From assembly GCF_009901565.1 (NCBI RefSeq), contig NZ_WXEW01000001.1:1054001-1118000 (forward strand): 64,000 nt of DNA. Direction: 5' to 3'. Positions 1-8,133 of the stretch are shown in pieces. Each line of letters opens with the position of its first letter. The stretch's first letter is position 1. A program made the translations under genes and the position numbers. The stretch comes from Herbidospora solisilvae. GTDB taxonomy: Bacteria; Actinomycetota; Actinomycetes; Streptosporangiales; Streptosporangiaceae. The notes under the pieces were generated by a model. The model was not told where the DNA came from and did not search any database. It worked only from the letters and a program-made list of their open reading frames with translations.

Positions 1-36
1 CGGCCCACCGCAGGACGGCGAACACGCGCCGCCGGG

Positions 37-1044
37 TCACGCGGGCACCCGGGTGTACAGGCGGCGGAAGGAGCGGGAGGTGAGCCACTGGAGGATGCCG
101 GCGCCCGCGCCGGCGGCGATGGTCAGGTTGATCAGGAAGTGCATGGCGGCGAAGTAGAGCGTGAAGGCGGGGCCTCGGCTGCTCAGCACGAACCGGTACA
201 TCCGGCGGTCGATCCAGAACCACGACAGCAGCAGCAGGACGGGCAGCGCGGCGGTCCAGGCCAGGCCGGTGAGCAGGGGCACCGGCACGGTCGCGGCGGC
301 GAGCGTGGCGGCCAGGCTGGCGCCGGACTCCGGCGAGCCGACCACCCCGGCGGCGTAGCGGCGCTGGAGGAAGAACGGCACGTGCACGCGGGTGCGGGTG
401 AAGACCTTCCAGAGCGCGGTGCGCAGTTCGGCGTCGTCGTCGTGCCGGCCGCGCACGGCCGAGGTGAGCATCACCGTGTAGCCCCGGTCGGTGAGGCGTT
501 CGCCCACGTCGGCGCCCTCCGACTGGGTGAGCGCGTCGGTCCACGGCCCGACCTCGGCCCAGACGCGGGCGGGGAAGGCGATGATGGCCACCGGCAGGAA
601 ACCGGTGATCGGGCCCTCGGCGACCAGGTACCAGTAGTGGCGGTAGAGGTTGCGGTACTCGCGCACCAGGCTGACCCGGTTGAGCGGGATCGCCTCGTAG
701 TTGCCGCAGACCGCGCCGATCCCGGGGTCGGCCGTGAGCATCGCGACCGCCTCGGCGACGGCGTCCGGGGCGAGGGCGACGTCGGAGTCGAGGAAGAACA
801 GGATCTCGCCCCTGGCGTGCTCGACGCCGAGGTTGCGGGCGACGCTCACGCCGCCGTTGCGGGGCGTGCGGAGCGGTTCGACGCCCATGGCGCGGGCGAC
901 GGCCACGGAGTCGTCGGTGCTGCAGTCGTCCACGAGGACGATCTCGACGTCGGGGTAGGTCTGCGCGCGGACCGCCTCCAGGCACTGCCCGAGCACGTAC
1001 CCGTAGTTGTAGTTGGGGATGATCACGGAGACCAGCGGTCTCAT
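37..1044 (-). CDS. family 2 glycosyltransferase, membrane-anchored (copy 1)
   Basis: This 335-residue protein is a GT-A fold family 2 glycosyltransferase that would move a sugar from an activated donor onto an unknown acceptor at the inner membrane face. The start VSVIIPNYN (residues 5-13), VDDCS (38-42) and the DxD-like LDSDV (85-89) form the usual nucleotide-sugar and metal site. Two hydrophobic stretches near residues 245-275 and 290-325 should anchor it. Its ATG overlaps the stop of the upstream gene by four bases (ATGA), so the two are translationally coupled. It is a paralogue of that neighbour: both share the segment ARGEILFFLDSDVALAPDAV. It is the last gene of the minus-strand operon inside the window; bases 1-36 hold nothing I can assign. 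The family is certain, the substrate unknown. Confidence 0.9.
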   Translation of the reverse strand: MRPLVSVIIPNYNYGYVLGQCLEAVRAQTYPDVEIVLVDDCSTDDSVAVARAMGVEPLRTPRNGGVSVARNLGVEHARGEILFFLDSDVALAPDAVAEAVAMLTADPGIGAVCGNYEAIPLNRVSLVREYRNLYRHYWYLVAEGPITGFLPVAIIAFPARVWAEVGPWTDALTQSEGADVGERLTDRGYTVMLTSAVRGRHDDDAELRTALWKVFTRTRVHVPFFLQRRYAAGVVGSPESGASLAATLAAATVPVPLLTGLAWTAALPVLLLLSWFWIDRRMYRFVLSSRGPAFTLYFAAMHFLINLTIAAGAGAGILQWLTSRSFRRLYTRVPA

Positions 1045-1991
1045 GAGTCACCGGCCTTTCTGGGGAGCAATCCGGCCGCCGCCCCGGCGAGCAGGGCCGT
1101 GTGGACGAGGAAGTGCACCGCGACGAAGTAGACGAGGAAGGCGGGCCCGCGCTCGCGCCAGACGAACCGGGCCAGCGGCGGATCCGCGGCCGCGAACGCG
1201 AGCAGGAAGAACGCGGGCAGCAGCGGGGCGAACGGGCCGAGCGGGAGGGTGGCGAGGGTGAGCGCGGCGGCCAGGATCCCGCTCGCGCGGTTGACCACGA
1301 GCGCGTCCTTGCGCAGGCGGTTGCGGGCCGACCGGCGCAGCAGCCGGGCCCGCCGGTACTGCTCGGCGAGCAGCGGCAGCAGCCGGTCGGCCTCGTCGTG
1401 CCGGCCGGTGATCGTCTCCGACAGCCGGATGCGGTGACCGGCCAGCAGCCGTTCGCTGTACTCGTCGTCCTCGGCCGCGCGCAGGGTGACGTCGAACGGG
1501 CCGACCTGCTCGAACACCCGCCGGGGCAGCGCGGCGAGGGCGAAGACCGCCGTCGCCGTCGGGCCCGCGCCCCGGCTGAGCGCGTGGTGCAGGTGGAGGG
1601 TGCGGTAGACCTCGACGGGGCCGTCGTCGATGAGCGGCTCCCGGTCGTACACCCCGTAGACGCAGCCGCAGCCCGGGTCGGCGGCGAGCAGGCGCACGGC
1701 GGCGGCCACCGCGTCGGGGGCGAGGGCCACGTCGGAGTCGAGGAAGAACAGGATCTCGCCGCGGGCCCGCGCGGCGCCGCTGTTGCGGGCCGCCGACACC
1801 CCCTGGTTGTACGGTTGCCGCACCACCACGCAGGGATACTCGGCGGCCGTCTCTGGGGTGCCGTCGGTGCTGGCGTCGTCGACGACGATCACTTCGAGGG
1901 GACGGTGGGTCTGGGCCAGGGCCGAGGCCAGGCAGAGCCGGAGGGTCTTGGCGGCGTTGTAGGCCGGGATGACGACGGACACGAGGGTCAT
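1041..1991 (-). CDS. family 2 glycosyltransferase, membrane-anchored (copy 2)
   Basis: This is a 316-residue GT-A family 2 glycosyltransferase. It begins with VSVVIPAYN (residues 4-12), has VVDDAS near 37-42 and LDSDVA at 84-89 as the donor and metal site, and ends with about two hydrophobic segments (roughly 225-255 and 280-312). A clear ribosome binding site, GAAGGAG, lies just before the ATG. The gene follows the prenyltransferase gene after 10 bases and overlaps the next glycosyltransferase by four bases. Two adjacent, diverged copies suggest two successive or alternative sugar transfers. With a UbiA-type enzyme upstream, the donor could be a polyprenyl-phosphate sugar, but this is inference. 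Confidence 0.9.
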   Translation of the reverse strand: MTLVSVVIPAYNAAKTLRLCLASALAQTHRPLEVIVVDDASTDGTPETAAEYPCVVVRQPYNQGVSAARNSGAARARGEILFFLDSDVALAPDAVAAAVRLLAADPGCGCVYGVYDREPLIDDGPVEVYRTLHLHHALSRGAGPTATAVFALAALPRRVFEQVGPFDVTLRAAEDDEYSERLLAGHRIRLSETITGRHDEADRLLPLLAEQYRRARLLRRSARNRLRKDALVVNRASGILAAALTLATLPLGPFAPLLPAFFLLAFAAADPPLARFVWRERGPAFLVYFVAVHFLVHTALLAGAAAGLLPRKAGDS

Positions 1992-2001
1992 CGGGTCTCC
2001 T

Positions 2002-2943
2002 TCAGCGCAGCAGGACGGCGGCCAGCGCGGGGTGGCGGGCCAGGACGAAGGCCGTCCCGAGCACCAGCGCCAGGCCGAGCGCGGTGACGGCCAGGCCCCG
2101 GTCGCCGAGCAGCCCGCGCACCGGGTCGCCGCCCCCGCCGTCGACGAGCACGACCTGGAGGTAGCGGAACAGCGCGAACAGCACGAACGGCGTGGCCAGC
2201 ACCAGCGCCCCCGGCCCGTAGGGCCCGAGCGGCGCCTCGGTGCGCACGTAGACGAGCCCGGCGACGGCCGACAACACGGCGGCGAACTGGAGCAGGTGGC
2301 CGGTGAGCTCGACCGAGTAGCCGCGCAGCGCGGGCCGGTGGTCGGGGCCGCTCTCCAGCAGCTCGCGGCGGCGTTTGCCGACGATCAGCAGCAGCGACAA
2401 CGAGAACACCGTCACCACCAGCCAGCCCGAGATCGGCGTCCCGATCGCGGCGTACCCCTGCACGACCCGCAGCACGAACCCCAGCGCGACCGCGCCGACG
2501 TCGACCAGCGGCACGTGCTTGAGCGACCGGCTGTAGGCCACGTTGAGCACCAGGTAGGCCAGCAGCGGCCAGTACGGCCGTCCGGGGCCGGCCGCGACGA
2601 TCAGCGCGAGCAGCACCACCAGCACGGTCCGGTAGAGGTGGGCGGCCCGCACCGAGACCCGCCCGGCGGCGATCGGCCGGTGCCGTTTGACGGGATGCAG
2701 CCGGTCGCGGTGCCGGTCGGCCAGGTCGTTGCCGACGTAGACGCACGCCCCGGCCAGGACGAACCCCGCGACCGCCCAGGCCGCCTGGGCGAGCGCGGTG
2801 AGGGTCCAGTGGCCGGCCTCCAGCAGGGGCAACGGCACCAGCAGCAGGCTCTTGACGCTGTGCAGCGGCCGGAGCAGCGTGAGCAGGTCGACGACCCGGC
2901 CCGGCCGGGGGCGGGCGGCGAGATCCGCCTCGATGACACCCAT
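2002..2943 (-). CDS. UbiA-family prenyltransferase, decaprenyl-phosphate phosphoribosyltransferase-like
   Basis: This 313-residue integral membrane protein belongs to the UbiA family. The first aspartate motif, NDLADRHRDR (residues 72-81), is followed by HPVKRHRPIAAG. That pattern is typical of the decaprenyl-phosphate phosphoribosyltransferase branch, which joins phosphoribose from PRPP to polyprenyl phosphate at the start of arabinose-donor synthesis. Hydrophobic segments run through the rest of the chain, with the second active-site region near YSRSLKHVPLVDV. I chose the ATG at 2943 because a GGGGAGA ribosome site precedes it and homology starts there; the frame stays open further upstream. 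It lies 17 bases after the epimerase gene. Its presence with an epimerase, an aminotransferase and two GT2 enzymes suggests a lipid-linked pentose or aminosugar. A homogentisate- or quinone-type UbiA role fits this context less well. Confidence 0.85.
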   Translation of the reverse strand: MGVIEADLAARPRPGRVVDLLTLLRPLHSVKSLLLVPLPLLEAGHWTLTALAQAAWAVAGFVLAGACVYVGNDLADRHRDRLHPVKRHRPIAAGRVSVRAAHLYRTVLVVLLALIVAAGPGRPYWPLLAYLVLNVAYSRSLKHVPLVDVGAVALGFVLRVVQGYAAIGTPISGWLVVTVFSLSLLLIVGKRRRELLESGPDHRPALRGYSVELTGHLLQFAAVLSAVAGLVYVRTEAPLGPYGPGALVLATPFVLFALFRYLQVVLVDGGGGDPVRGLLGDRGLAVTALGLALVLGTAFVLARHPALAAVLLR

Positions 2944-2960
2944 GTGGCGTCTCCCCGCCG

Positions 2961-3965
2961 TCAGAAGAGGAACTTGACGAGGGACAGCGCGCCCTGCCGC
3001 CAGGCGTCCCGGCTGGTGCGCCCGGCGGTCTTGGCCTGCGCGTTCTCCCGCCACCACGCGTAGGCGCCGAGGATGGCGTCCCGGTTGGAGTGGCGGGGCG
3101 CGAAGCCGAGCCGGTCGCGCGCCTTGCCGATGGCGACGTAGGAGTCGTCGAGCAGCTTGTAGAGCAGCCGGTCGTACACCGGGGACAGGCCGGTGCGGCC
3201 GAGCATCCTGAGCAGCGCGAGCGCCGGTCCCGCCGGCACGGACCGCACGCGTCTGCCGTGCCCGGCGGCGTCGAGCACGGCCTGGAAGTCCTCGCGCAGG
3301 GTGGCGAACTCGGCGGCGGCGATGTTGTAGGTGTCGTTCGCGAGGTCGTCGGGCGCGTCCAGGACCAGCAGGATCGCGTCGACGAGGTCGTCGATGGCGA
3401 GCATCTGGATGCGCGCGCCGCCCCTGCCGAGGACCGGGAAGCCGTGCCCCTCCTCGGCCCACTCGAAGAGCATGGCGAACAGCCCCATGCGCCCGGGGCC
3501 GAGGAAGGTCTTCGGCCGGATGATCGGCACGCAGAGCCCGTCGGCCCGGAACTTCTCCGCGACCTCCTCTGCGGCGGCCTTGGCCCTGCTGTAGGGGTCG
3601 ACGGGCTCGCGGGGATGGTCCTCCGGGGTGGGGACCAGCTTGGGCAGGCCGTAGACGGCGGTGGAGGAGATGTGCACCACCCGCGGGACGCCCGCGTCCC
3701 GCGCGGCGGTCAGCACGCTGCGGGTGCCCTCGACGATCACGCTGTGGATCTCGTCGTCGGGGTAGCTGGGCAGCGCGGAGGCGCAGTGCACGACCGCGTC
3801 GGCGCCGGCCAGCAGTTCGGTCATCCGGGCGGTGTCCCGGATGTCGGCGGCCGCGCCCTCAGCCGGGTTCAGGTCGACGCCCAAAGTCGGGCGGCCGGTT
3901 TCGCGGAGGCGGCGCAGGAGGGTGGAGCCCAGCATGCCCGCGCTGCCCGTGACTACGATCCCCAT
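2961..3965 (-). CDS. NAD-dependent epimerase/dehydratase (extended SDR)
   Basis: This 334-residue extended short-chain dehydrogenase has a Rossmann motif GSAGMLG at residues 7-13, an acidic residue after the second strand (VDLN, about 30-33), HISST near 98-102 and the catalytic pair Tyr125/Lys129 in YSRAK. Members of this family epimerise, dehydrate or reduce nucleotide-sugar or related substrates using NAD(P). The start overlaps the end of the aminotransferase gene by 13 bases, so both are probably translated together. With the aminotransferase it could oxidise a sugar for transamination or epimerise a lipid-linked sugar. The exact reaction cannot be read from sequence. Confidence 0.88.
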   Translation of the reverse strand: MGIVVTGSAGMLGSTLLRRLRETGRPTLGVDLNPAEGAAADIRDTARMTELLAGADAVVHCASALPSYPDDEIHSVIVEGTRSVLTAARDAGVPRVVHISSTAVYGLPKLVPTPEDHPREPVDPYSRAKAAAEEVAEKFRADGLCVPIIRPKTFLGPGRMGLFAMLFEWAEEGHGFPVLGRGGARIQMLAIDDLVDAILLVLDAPDDLANDTYNIAAAEFATLREDFQAVLDAAGHGRRVRSVPAGPALALLRMLGRTGLSPVYDRLLYKLLDDSYVAIGKARDRLGFAPRHSNRDAILGAYAWWRENAQAKTAGRTSRDAWRQGALSLVKFLF

Positions 3966-5362
3966 CGCGGCGCCACCTTCTCCTTGACGAATCGGGTCGT
4001 CAGCCGGAGCAGGCCCTGGGCGAGGGTCTGGTCGAGGCTGTCGAGGAAGTACTCCACGTCGGCCGGCTCCACCACGAGGGGCGGGGCGGCGACCAGCGGG
4101 TTGGCGCCGTTGAGGGTGTAGTAGGCGTAGACGCCGTGGTCGCGGTAGAGAGCGTCGATCACCGCGCAGGTGATCAGCTTGACCCGGAAGTTGGGGTCGC
4201 GCGCCAGCCCCACGGGGGCCAGTCTCGCCACCCGGTCGAGCAGCTTCGGGCCGCCGTCCAGGAAGATCCCGTAGAGCGCGCCGACCCCTCTGACCTGGGC
4301 CACCGTGTCCGGATACGTCTTCCTGACGCGTTCGAGGCCGGGCGCCAGCACCCGTTCGATCGCGCGGGCGCGGGCGGGGTAGTCGTCCTCGACGGCGATG
4401 TTGACCGCCTCGACGGCGGTGGCGGTCTCCTCGCCGAACCCGTAGTAGGTGGTGCTGGTGCTGTTCATCAGGGAGTCGCCGAGGTTGTCGTAGGCCTTGC
4501 GGAACACCGGCTCGCGGGCGATGTAGGCGGAGATGGACGACTTGCCGCCGCCGAACGACTTCGAGGTGGTGACGACGTCGGGCACGAGGCCGGGGTAGCG
4601 CATGAAGTAGAAGAGGCTGCCGGTCTTGCCCCAGCCCGTGTAGATCTCGTCGAAGATGAGCACGATGTCGTGGGCGTCGCAGAGCTCGCGCAGCCCGCGC
4701 AGGAACTCCTCGGAGCAGGCCGTCATGGTCGACGCACTGAACGGCTCGATCAGGATCGCGTAGACGTCCTTCCCGGCCATTCTCCGGACGGCGTCGAGGT
4801 CGCCGTACGGGAAGACCTCCACGCCCGGGATGCCGGGGAAGGTGAAGTTCTGGTGGGCCCCGGTGAGGCTGCCCGACCCGAGCAGCTTGCCGTGGAAGGC
4901 GATGTCGGCGCGCAGGATCCGGTGCCGGCGCCCGCGGTGGTACTTGTACGCCAGTTTCACCGCCCCCTCCACCGCCTCGGCGCCCGAATTGGGGAAGAAG
5001 GACATGTTCAGGTCGCCCGGCAGCAGCTGGGCGAGATTGTGGCCGAGCGCGGCGACGTACGGAGAGAAATAGGTCTTGTGCACCTCCATCCGCTGGAGGT
5101 CCTGGAACCTTTTTCGGGCGGCCAGGATCCGGGGGTGGTTGTGGCCGTGGTTGAGCACGCCGACCCCGCCGGTGAAGTCGAGGATCCGCCGGCCGGACCG
5201 GGTCCAGAGCCAGGCCCCCTCGGCGCGTTCGACCAGTTCACGGCCGAACCCGAACGAGGTCATCAGGGAGACCTGGCTGCGGTTGACGTGCTTGCGGTAG
5301 AGGTCGTGTACGTCTTCGGGGGTGAGCTGCTCGCATTCGTCGACGCTGATCAGATCAGACAT
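3953..5362 (-). CDS. class III PLP-dependent aminotransferase
   Basis: This is a 469-residue fold-type I, class III aminotransferase. The PLP phosphate/ring region NSGAEA lies near residues 125-130, Asp238 in IFDEIYTGWG would contact the pyridine nitrogen, and Lys268 in TTSKSFGGG is the Schiff-base lysine. Family members transfer amino groups to aldehydes or ketones, as in 4-aminobutyrate or sugar aminotransferases. I placed the start at 5362 (MSDLISVDE); an in-frame ATG at 5386 would add eight residues, and neither has a strong ribosome site. It is the first gene of the left-hand operon, divergent from the SARP regulator. It could install the amine of an aminosugar or of a polyketide starter or terminus; the operon favours the former. 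Confidence 0.9.
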   Translation of the reverse strand: MSDLISVDECEQLTPEDVHDLYRKHVNRSQVSLMTSFGFGRELVERAEGAWLWTRSGRRILDFTGGVGVLNHGHNHPRILAARKRFQDLQRMEVHKTYFSPYVAALGHNLAQLLPGDLNMSFFPNSGAEAVEGAVKLAYKYHRGRRHRILRADIAFHGKLLGSGSLTGAHQNFTFPGIPGVEVFPYGDLDAVRRMAGKDVYAILIEPFSASTMTACSEEFLRGLRELCDAHDIVLIFDEIYTGWGKTGSLFYFMRYPGLVPDVVTTSKSFGGGKSSISAYIAREPVFRKAYDNLGDSLMNSTSTTYYGFGEETATAVEAVNIAVEDDYPARARAIERVLAPGLERVRKTYPDTVAQVRGVGALYGIFLDGGPKLLDRVARLAPVGLARDPNFRVKLITCAVIDALYRDHGVYAYYTLNGANPLVAAPPLVVEPADVEYFLDSLDQTLAQGLLRLTTRFVKEKVAPRWGS

Positions 5363-5549
5363 GCGGCCACTTTGCGGGCCGTCCATAAAAGGCCGGTAAA
5401 GGCGTGGCTTGACAGAGTTCGGCATTTTTGTCCGGAAACCCGGATTGTGTGCGGCGTGAAATGCGGCGGCGCCGCCGGGCCCCAAGTGCCTGAACTGAAG
5501 AATGGAACAAGGATCCCAGTATGTGAACAATATGTGGTATTGCCGGTCT
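5363..5549. promoter_or_regulatory. divergent promoter region with 11-bp-spaced direct repeats
   Basis: This 187-bp gap separates the aminotransferase operon from the divergent SARP gene. A perfect TTGACA hexamer lies at 5409-5414 on the plus strand, without a good -10 at the usual spacing. A 14-bp palindrome (CGGCGGCGCCGCCG) lies at 5464-5477. TATGTG occurs twice, at 5520-5525 and 5531-5536, exactly 11 bp apart, a spacing known for SARP heptamer repeats. The repeats end just before the chosen SARP start. Function is inferred. Confidence 0.45.
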
Positions 5550-7694
5550 ATGCGGTTTCGTGTCCTCGGCACACTGGAAGTCCGCTCCGACGGCCACCGA
5601 GTGGTCCGGCTGGGCGCGGCCAAGCAGCGGGTCCTGCTGGCCGTCCTGTTGCTCCACGTCAACCGGCCGGTCCACGTCGACCGGCTCGTCGACGCCCTGT
5701 GGCCGCAACGCCCGCCCCGGACCGCCGCCGTGGCACTGCGGACCTACGTGTCGGCGCTGCGCCAGGTGCTCGGCCTGGCCGGCCGGGCCGAGCCGCCGCT
5801 GCTGTCGACGGTGCCCGGCGGCTACGAGATCCGCCTGACGGCGGCCGACCTCGACCTGCTCACCTTCGAGGACCTGGCCGCCCAGGGCCGCCGCGCGCTG
5901 ACCGCCGGACGACCGGGCCTGGCCTCCGAACGCCTGCGCGGCGCCCTCGGCCTGTGGCGAGGCCGCCCTTTCGAGGACGTCGCCCTCGATCCCCGGCTCG
6001 AAGCCGAGCTGATCCGCCTGGAGGAGCGCAAACTCGCCGCCCAGGAGACGTGGATCGAGTCGCAGCTGGCCCTCGGCCACCACGACGACCTGCTCGCCGA
6101 CCTGGGCGCCCTCGTCGCCGAACAACCGCTGCGCGAACACCTGCACGCCCAGTGGATGCTGGCCCTGTACCGCTCGGGCCGCCAGGCCGACGCGCTGCGG
6201 GCCTACCGCGACCTGCGGCGGCGGCTCAACGTGGACCTGGGCATCGAGCCCAGCCCGCCGCTGCAACGCCTCCACCAGCAGATCCTCGGCGGCCACGCCG
6301 ACCTGGCCGCGCCGGCGGGCACCCCGCCCGTCGTCCCCCGGGAACTGCCGCGCGACATCGCCAGCTTCACCGGCCGGACGGCGGAGATCGCCTTCCTGGA
6401 CGAGATCGCGACCGTCCCCGACGCCGCCGAGGCCAGGGGGAGCAGCCCGGTGATCGGCGCCGTCGACGGGATGGCCGGCGTCGGCAAGACGACCCTGGCC
6501 GTGCACGTCGCCCACCGGCTGGCCGACCGCTACCCCGACGGGCAGCTCTTCGTCGACCTGCGCGGCTTCACCCGGGGCGGCGCCCCGGTCGACCCCGGCG
6601 ACGCCCTCGACCAGTTGCTCCGCTCGCTCGGCGTGCCCGGCGACCGCATCCCGCACGACCCCGGCGCCCGCGCCTCCCTCTACCGCACCCGGCTGGCCGG
6701 CCGCCGCGTCCTGGTCCTGCTCGACAACGTGGCCACCGAGGCCCAGGTCCGCCCGCTGCTGCCCGGCTCACCGACCTGCCTGGTGCTGATCACCAGCCGC
6801 CGCAGGCTGGCCGGCCTGGAGGACGTCCGCCCGCTCTCCCTGGACGTGCTCCCCCGCGCCGACGCCGTCACCCTGTTCGCCCGCACCGCCGGGGAGCAGC
6901 GCGTCAGCGGCGAGGCCCCGGGCCTGCTGGCCGAGATCGTGGAACTGTGCGGCCGCCTCCCGCTGGCGATCAGGATCGCCGCCGCCCGCCTGCGCATCCG
7001 CCCCGGCTGGACCCCCGCCCACCTGGCCGACCGCATGCGCGACCACCAGCACCGCCTGGGCGAGCTGGAGGTGGGCCCGCTGAGCATCGCCGCCGCGCTG
7101 GACCTCTCCTACCACCACCTCACACCCGGCCAGCAGGACATGTACCGCCTGCTCGGCCTCCACCCCGGCCCCGACATCGAACCCCGGGCCGCCGCCGCGC
7201 TGGTCGGCACCACCGTGGAACACGCGGGCCGCCTCCTGGACGACCTGGTCGACGCCCACCTCCTCCAGGAACCGGCACCCGGCCGTTACCGCTTCCACGA
7301 CCTCCCCCGCGCCCACGCGAGCGCCACCCTGGCCGACGAGGACACCGACCACGACCGCCAGGAGGCGCTCACCCGCCTGTTCGACCACTACGTCGAGACG
7401 GCCTCGACGGCGGTGGAGACCGAACTCGCCAACCTGCTGGCCGTGGCCGTGCACGCGGCCAGGCACGGCCGGCCCGCCCATGCCCTCGGCCTGTCCGCGA
7501 CCCTCCACCGGCACCTGCACGAGTGCGCCCGGTACGACGACGCGCGGGTGCTCCACCGGACCGCGGTGCACGCGGCGAAGGCGATCGCGGACCTGTGCGA
7601 CCTGGGCGACGACCATCTGACGCAAGGGCGGTTCGGGCCGGCGGCGGAGTACTTCGAGCGGGCCTTGAAAATGGTCGGGACCGCACCGGAGTGA
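5550..7694 (+). CDS. SARP-family transcriptional regulator with NB-ARC ATPase domain (AfsR-like)
   Basis: This 714-residue protein is a cytoplasmic pathway activator of the AfsR/SARP type. Residues 1-95 form the OmpR-like winged helix, beginning MRFRVLGTLEV. Residues about 96-245 form the BTAD repeat domain (LRAYRDLRRRL, LGIEPSPPL). An NB-ARC ATPase follows, with Walker A GMAGVGKTT near 306 and Walker B VLVLLDNV. The C-terminus is short, with one TPR-like stretch (GRFGPAAEYFERALK), so it lacks the long TPR array of full AfsR. In-frame ATGs at 5502 and 5532 would add up to 16 residues; I prefer 5550 because the family sequence starts there. It faces the aminotransferase operon and may activate it or the PKS genes. 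Confidence 0.88.
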   Translation: MRFRVLGTLEVRSDGHRVVRLGAAKQRVLLAVLLLHVNRPVHVDRLVDALWPQRPPRTAAVALRTYVSALRQVLGLAGRAEPPLLSTVPGGYEIRLTAADLDLLTFEDLAAQGRRALTAGRPGLASERLRGALGLWRGRPFEDVALDPRLEAELIRLEERKLAAQETWIESQLALGHHDDLLADLGALVAEQPLREHLHAQWMLALYRSGRQADALRAYRDLRRRLNVDLGIEPSPPLQRLHQQILGGHADLAAPAGTPPVVPRELPRDIASFTGRTAEIAFLDEIATVPDAAEARGSSPVIGAVDGMAGVGKTTLAVHVAHRLADRYPDGQLFVDLRGFTRGGAPVDPGDALDQLLRSLGVPGDRIPHDPGARASLYRTRLAGRRVLVLLDNVATEAQVRPLLPGSPTCLVLITSRRRLAGLEDVRPLSLDVLPRADAVTLFARTAGEQRVSGEAPGLLAEIVELCGRLPLAIRIAAARLRIRPGWTPAHLADRMRDHQHRLGELEVGPLSIAAALDLSYHHLTPGQQDMYRLLGLHPGPDIEPRAAAALVGTTVEHAGRLLDDLVDAHLLQEPAPGRYRFHDLPRAHASATLADEDTDHDRQEALTRLFDHYVETASTAVETELANLLAVAVHAARHGRPAHALGLSATLHRHLHECARYDDARVLHRTAVHAAKAIADLCDLGDDHLTQGRFGPAAEYFERALKMVGTAPE

Positions 7695-7698
7695 ACCC

Positions 7699-8133
7699 TC
7701 ACGCCGCCGGCGTCCACCCCAGGCAGGTCGGCTTGCCGGGGCCGAGCCCGGTGAACCAGACCCGGGCCCGCACCCGGTCGTCCAGGCCCACGCCGGCGGT
7801 GCGCACGACCGAGCCGTCCGGCTTGCGCGGCACGACCGCGTACACGCGTCCCGGGCGCTTGCCCGAGTAGGTCCCGCTCCACACCACCTCGTCGCCGTCG
7901 AGGATCGACAGCGTGACCGAGTTGGCGGGACTTCCGCCGTCGAGGACGAACTCCAGCCTCGTCCATCTGTGCAGGCCGTGAGCCGAGGTGAAGGCGCCCC
8001 GGAAGTCGGCCTCGTAGGCGCCGCTGGAGCACGTGCCCCAGGTCGTCGTCGCCGCGGCGGCGGGGGTGGCGAGGGCGAGGGTGAGGGCGGCGGCCGCCGC
8101 CGCGGCCCTGGTGATCATTCGTGTCGTTGTCAT
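7699..8133 (-). CDS. small secreted protein, function unknown
   Basis: This 144-residue protein has a classical signal peptide: a basic start (MTTTRMITR), an alanine/leucine-rich core and an ATPAAAA cleavage region near residues 22-28. The mature part is about 115 residues, rich in beta-forming segments, with two cysteines (in WGTCSSG and KPTCLGW) that could form a disulphide. I do not recognise a family. Its ATG overlaps the permease stop in ATGA, so the two are coupled. It converges on the SARP gene with only four bases between stops. A cell-envelope or extracellular role is inferred from the signal alone. Confidence 0.75.
   Translation of the reverse strand: MTTTRMITRAAAAAAALTLALATPAAAATTTWGTCSSGAYEADFRGAFTSAHGLHRWTRLEFVLDGGSPANSVTLSILDGDEVVWSGTYSGKRPGRVYAVVPRKPDGSVVRTAGVGLDDRVRARVWFTGLGPGKPTCLGWTPAA

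Noticed and set aside
4136-7870. A 1244-codon plus-strand open frame through the aminotransferase and SARP genes
   Set aside because: It crosses two well-supported genes in wrong frames and has Arg/Pro-rich filler sequence without any domain.
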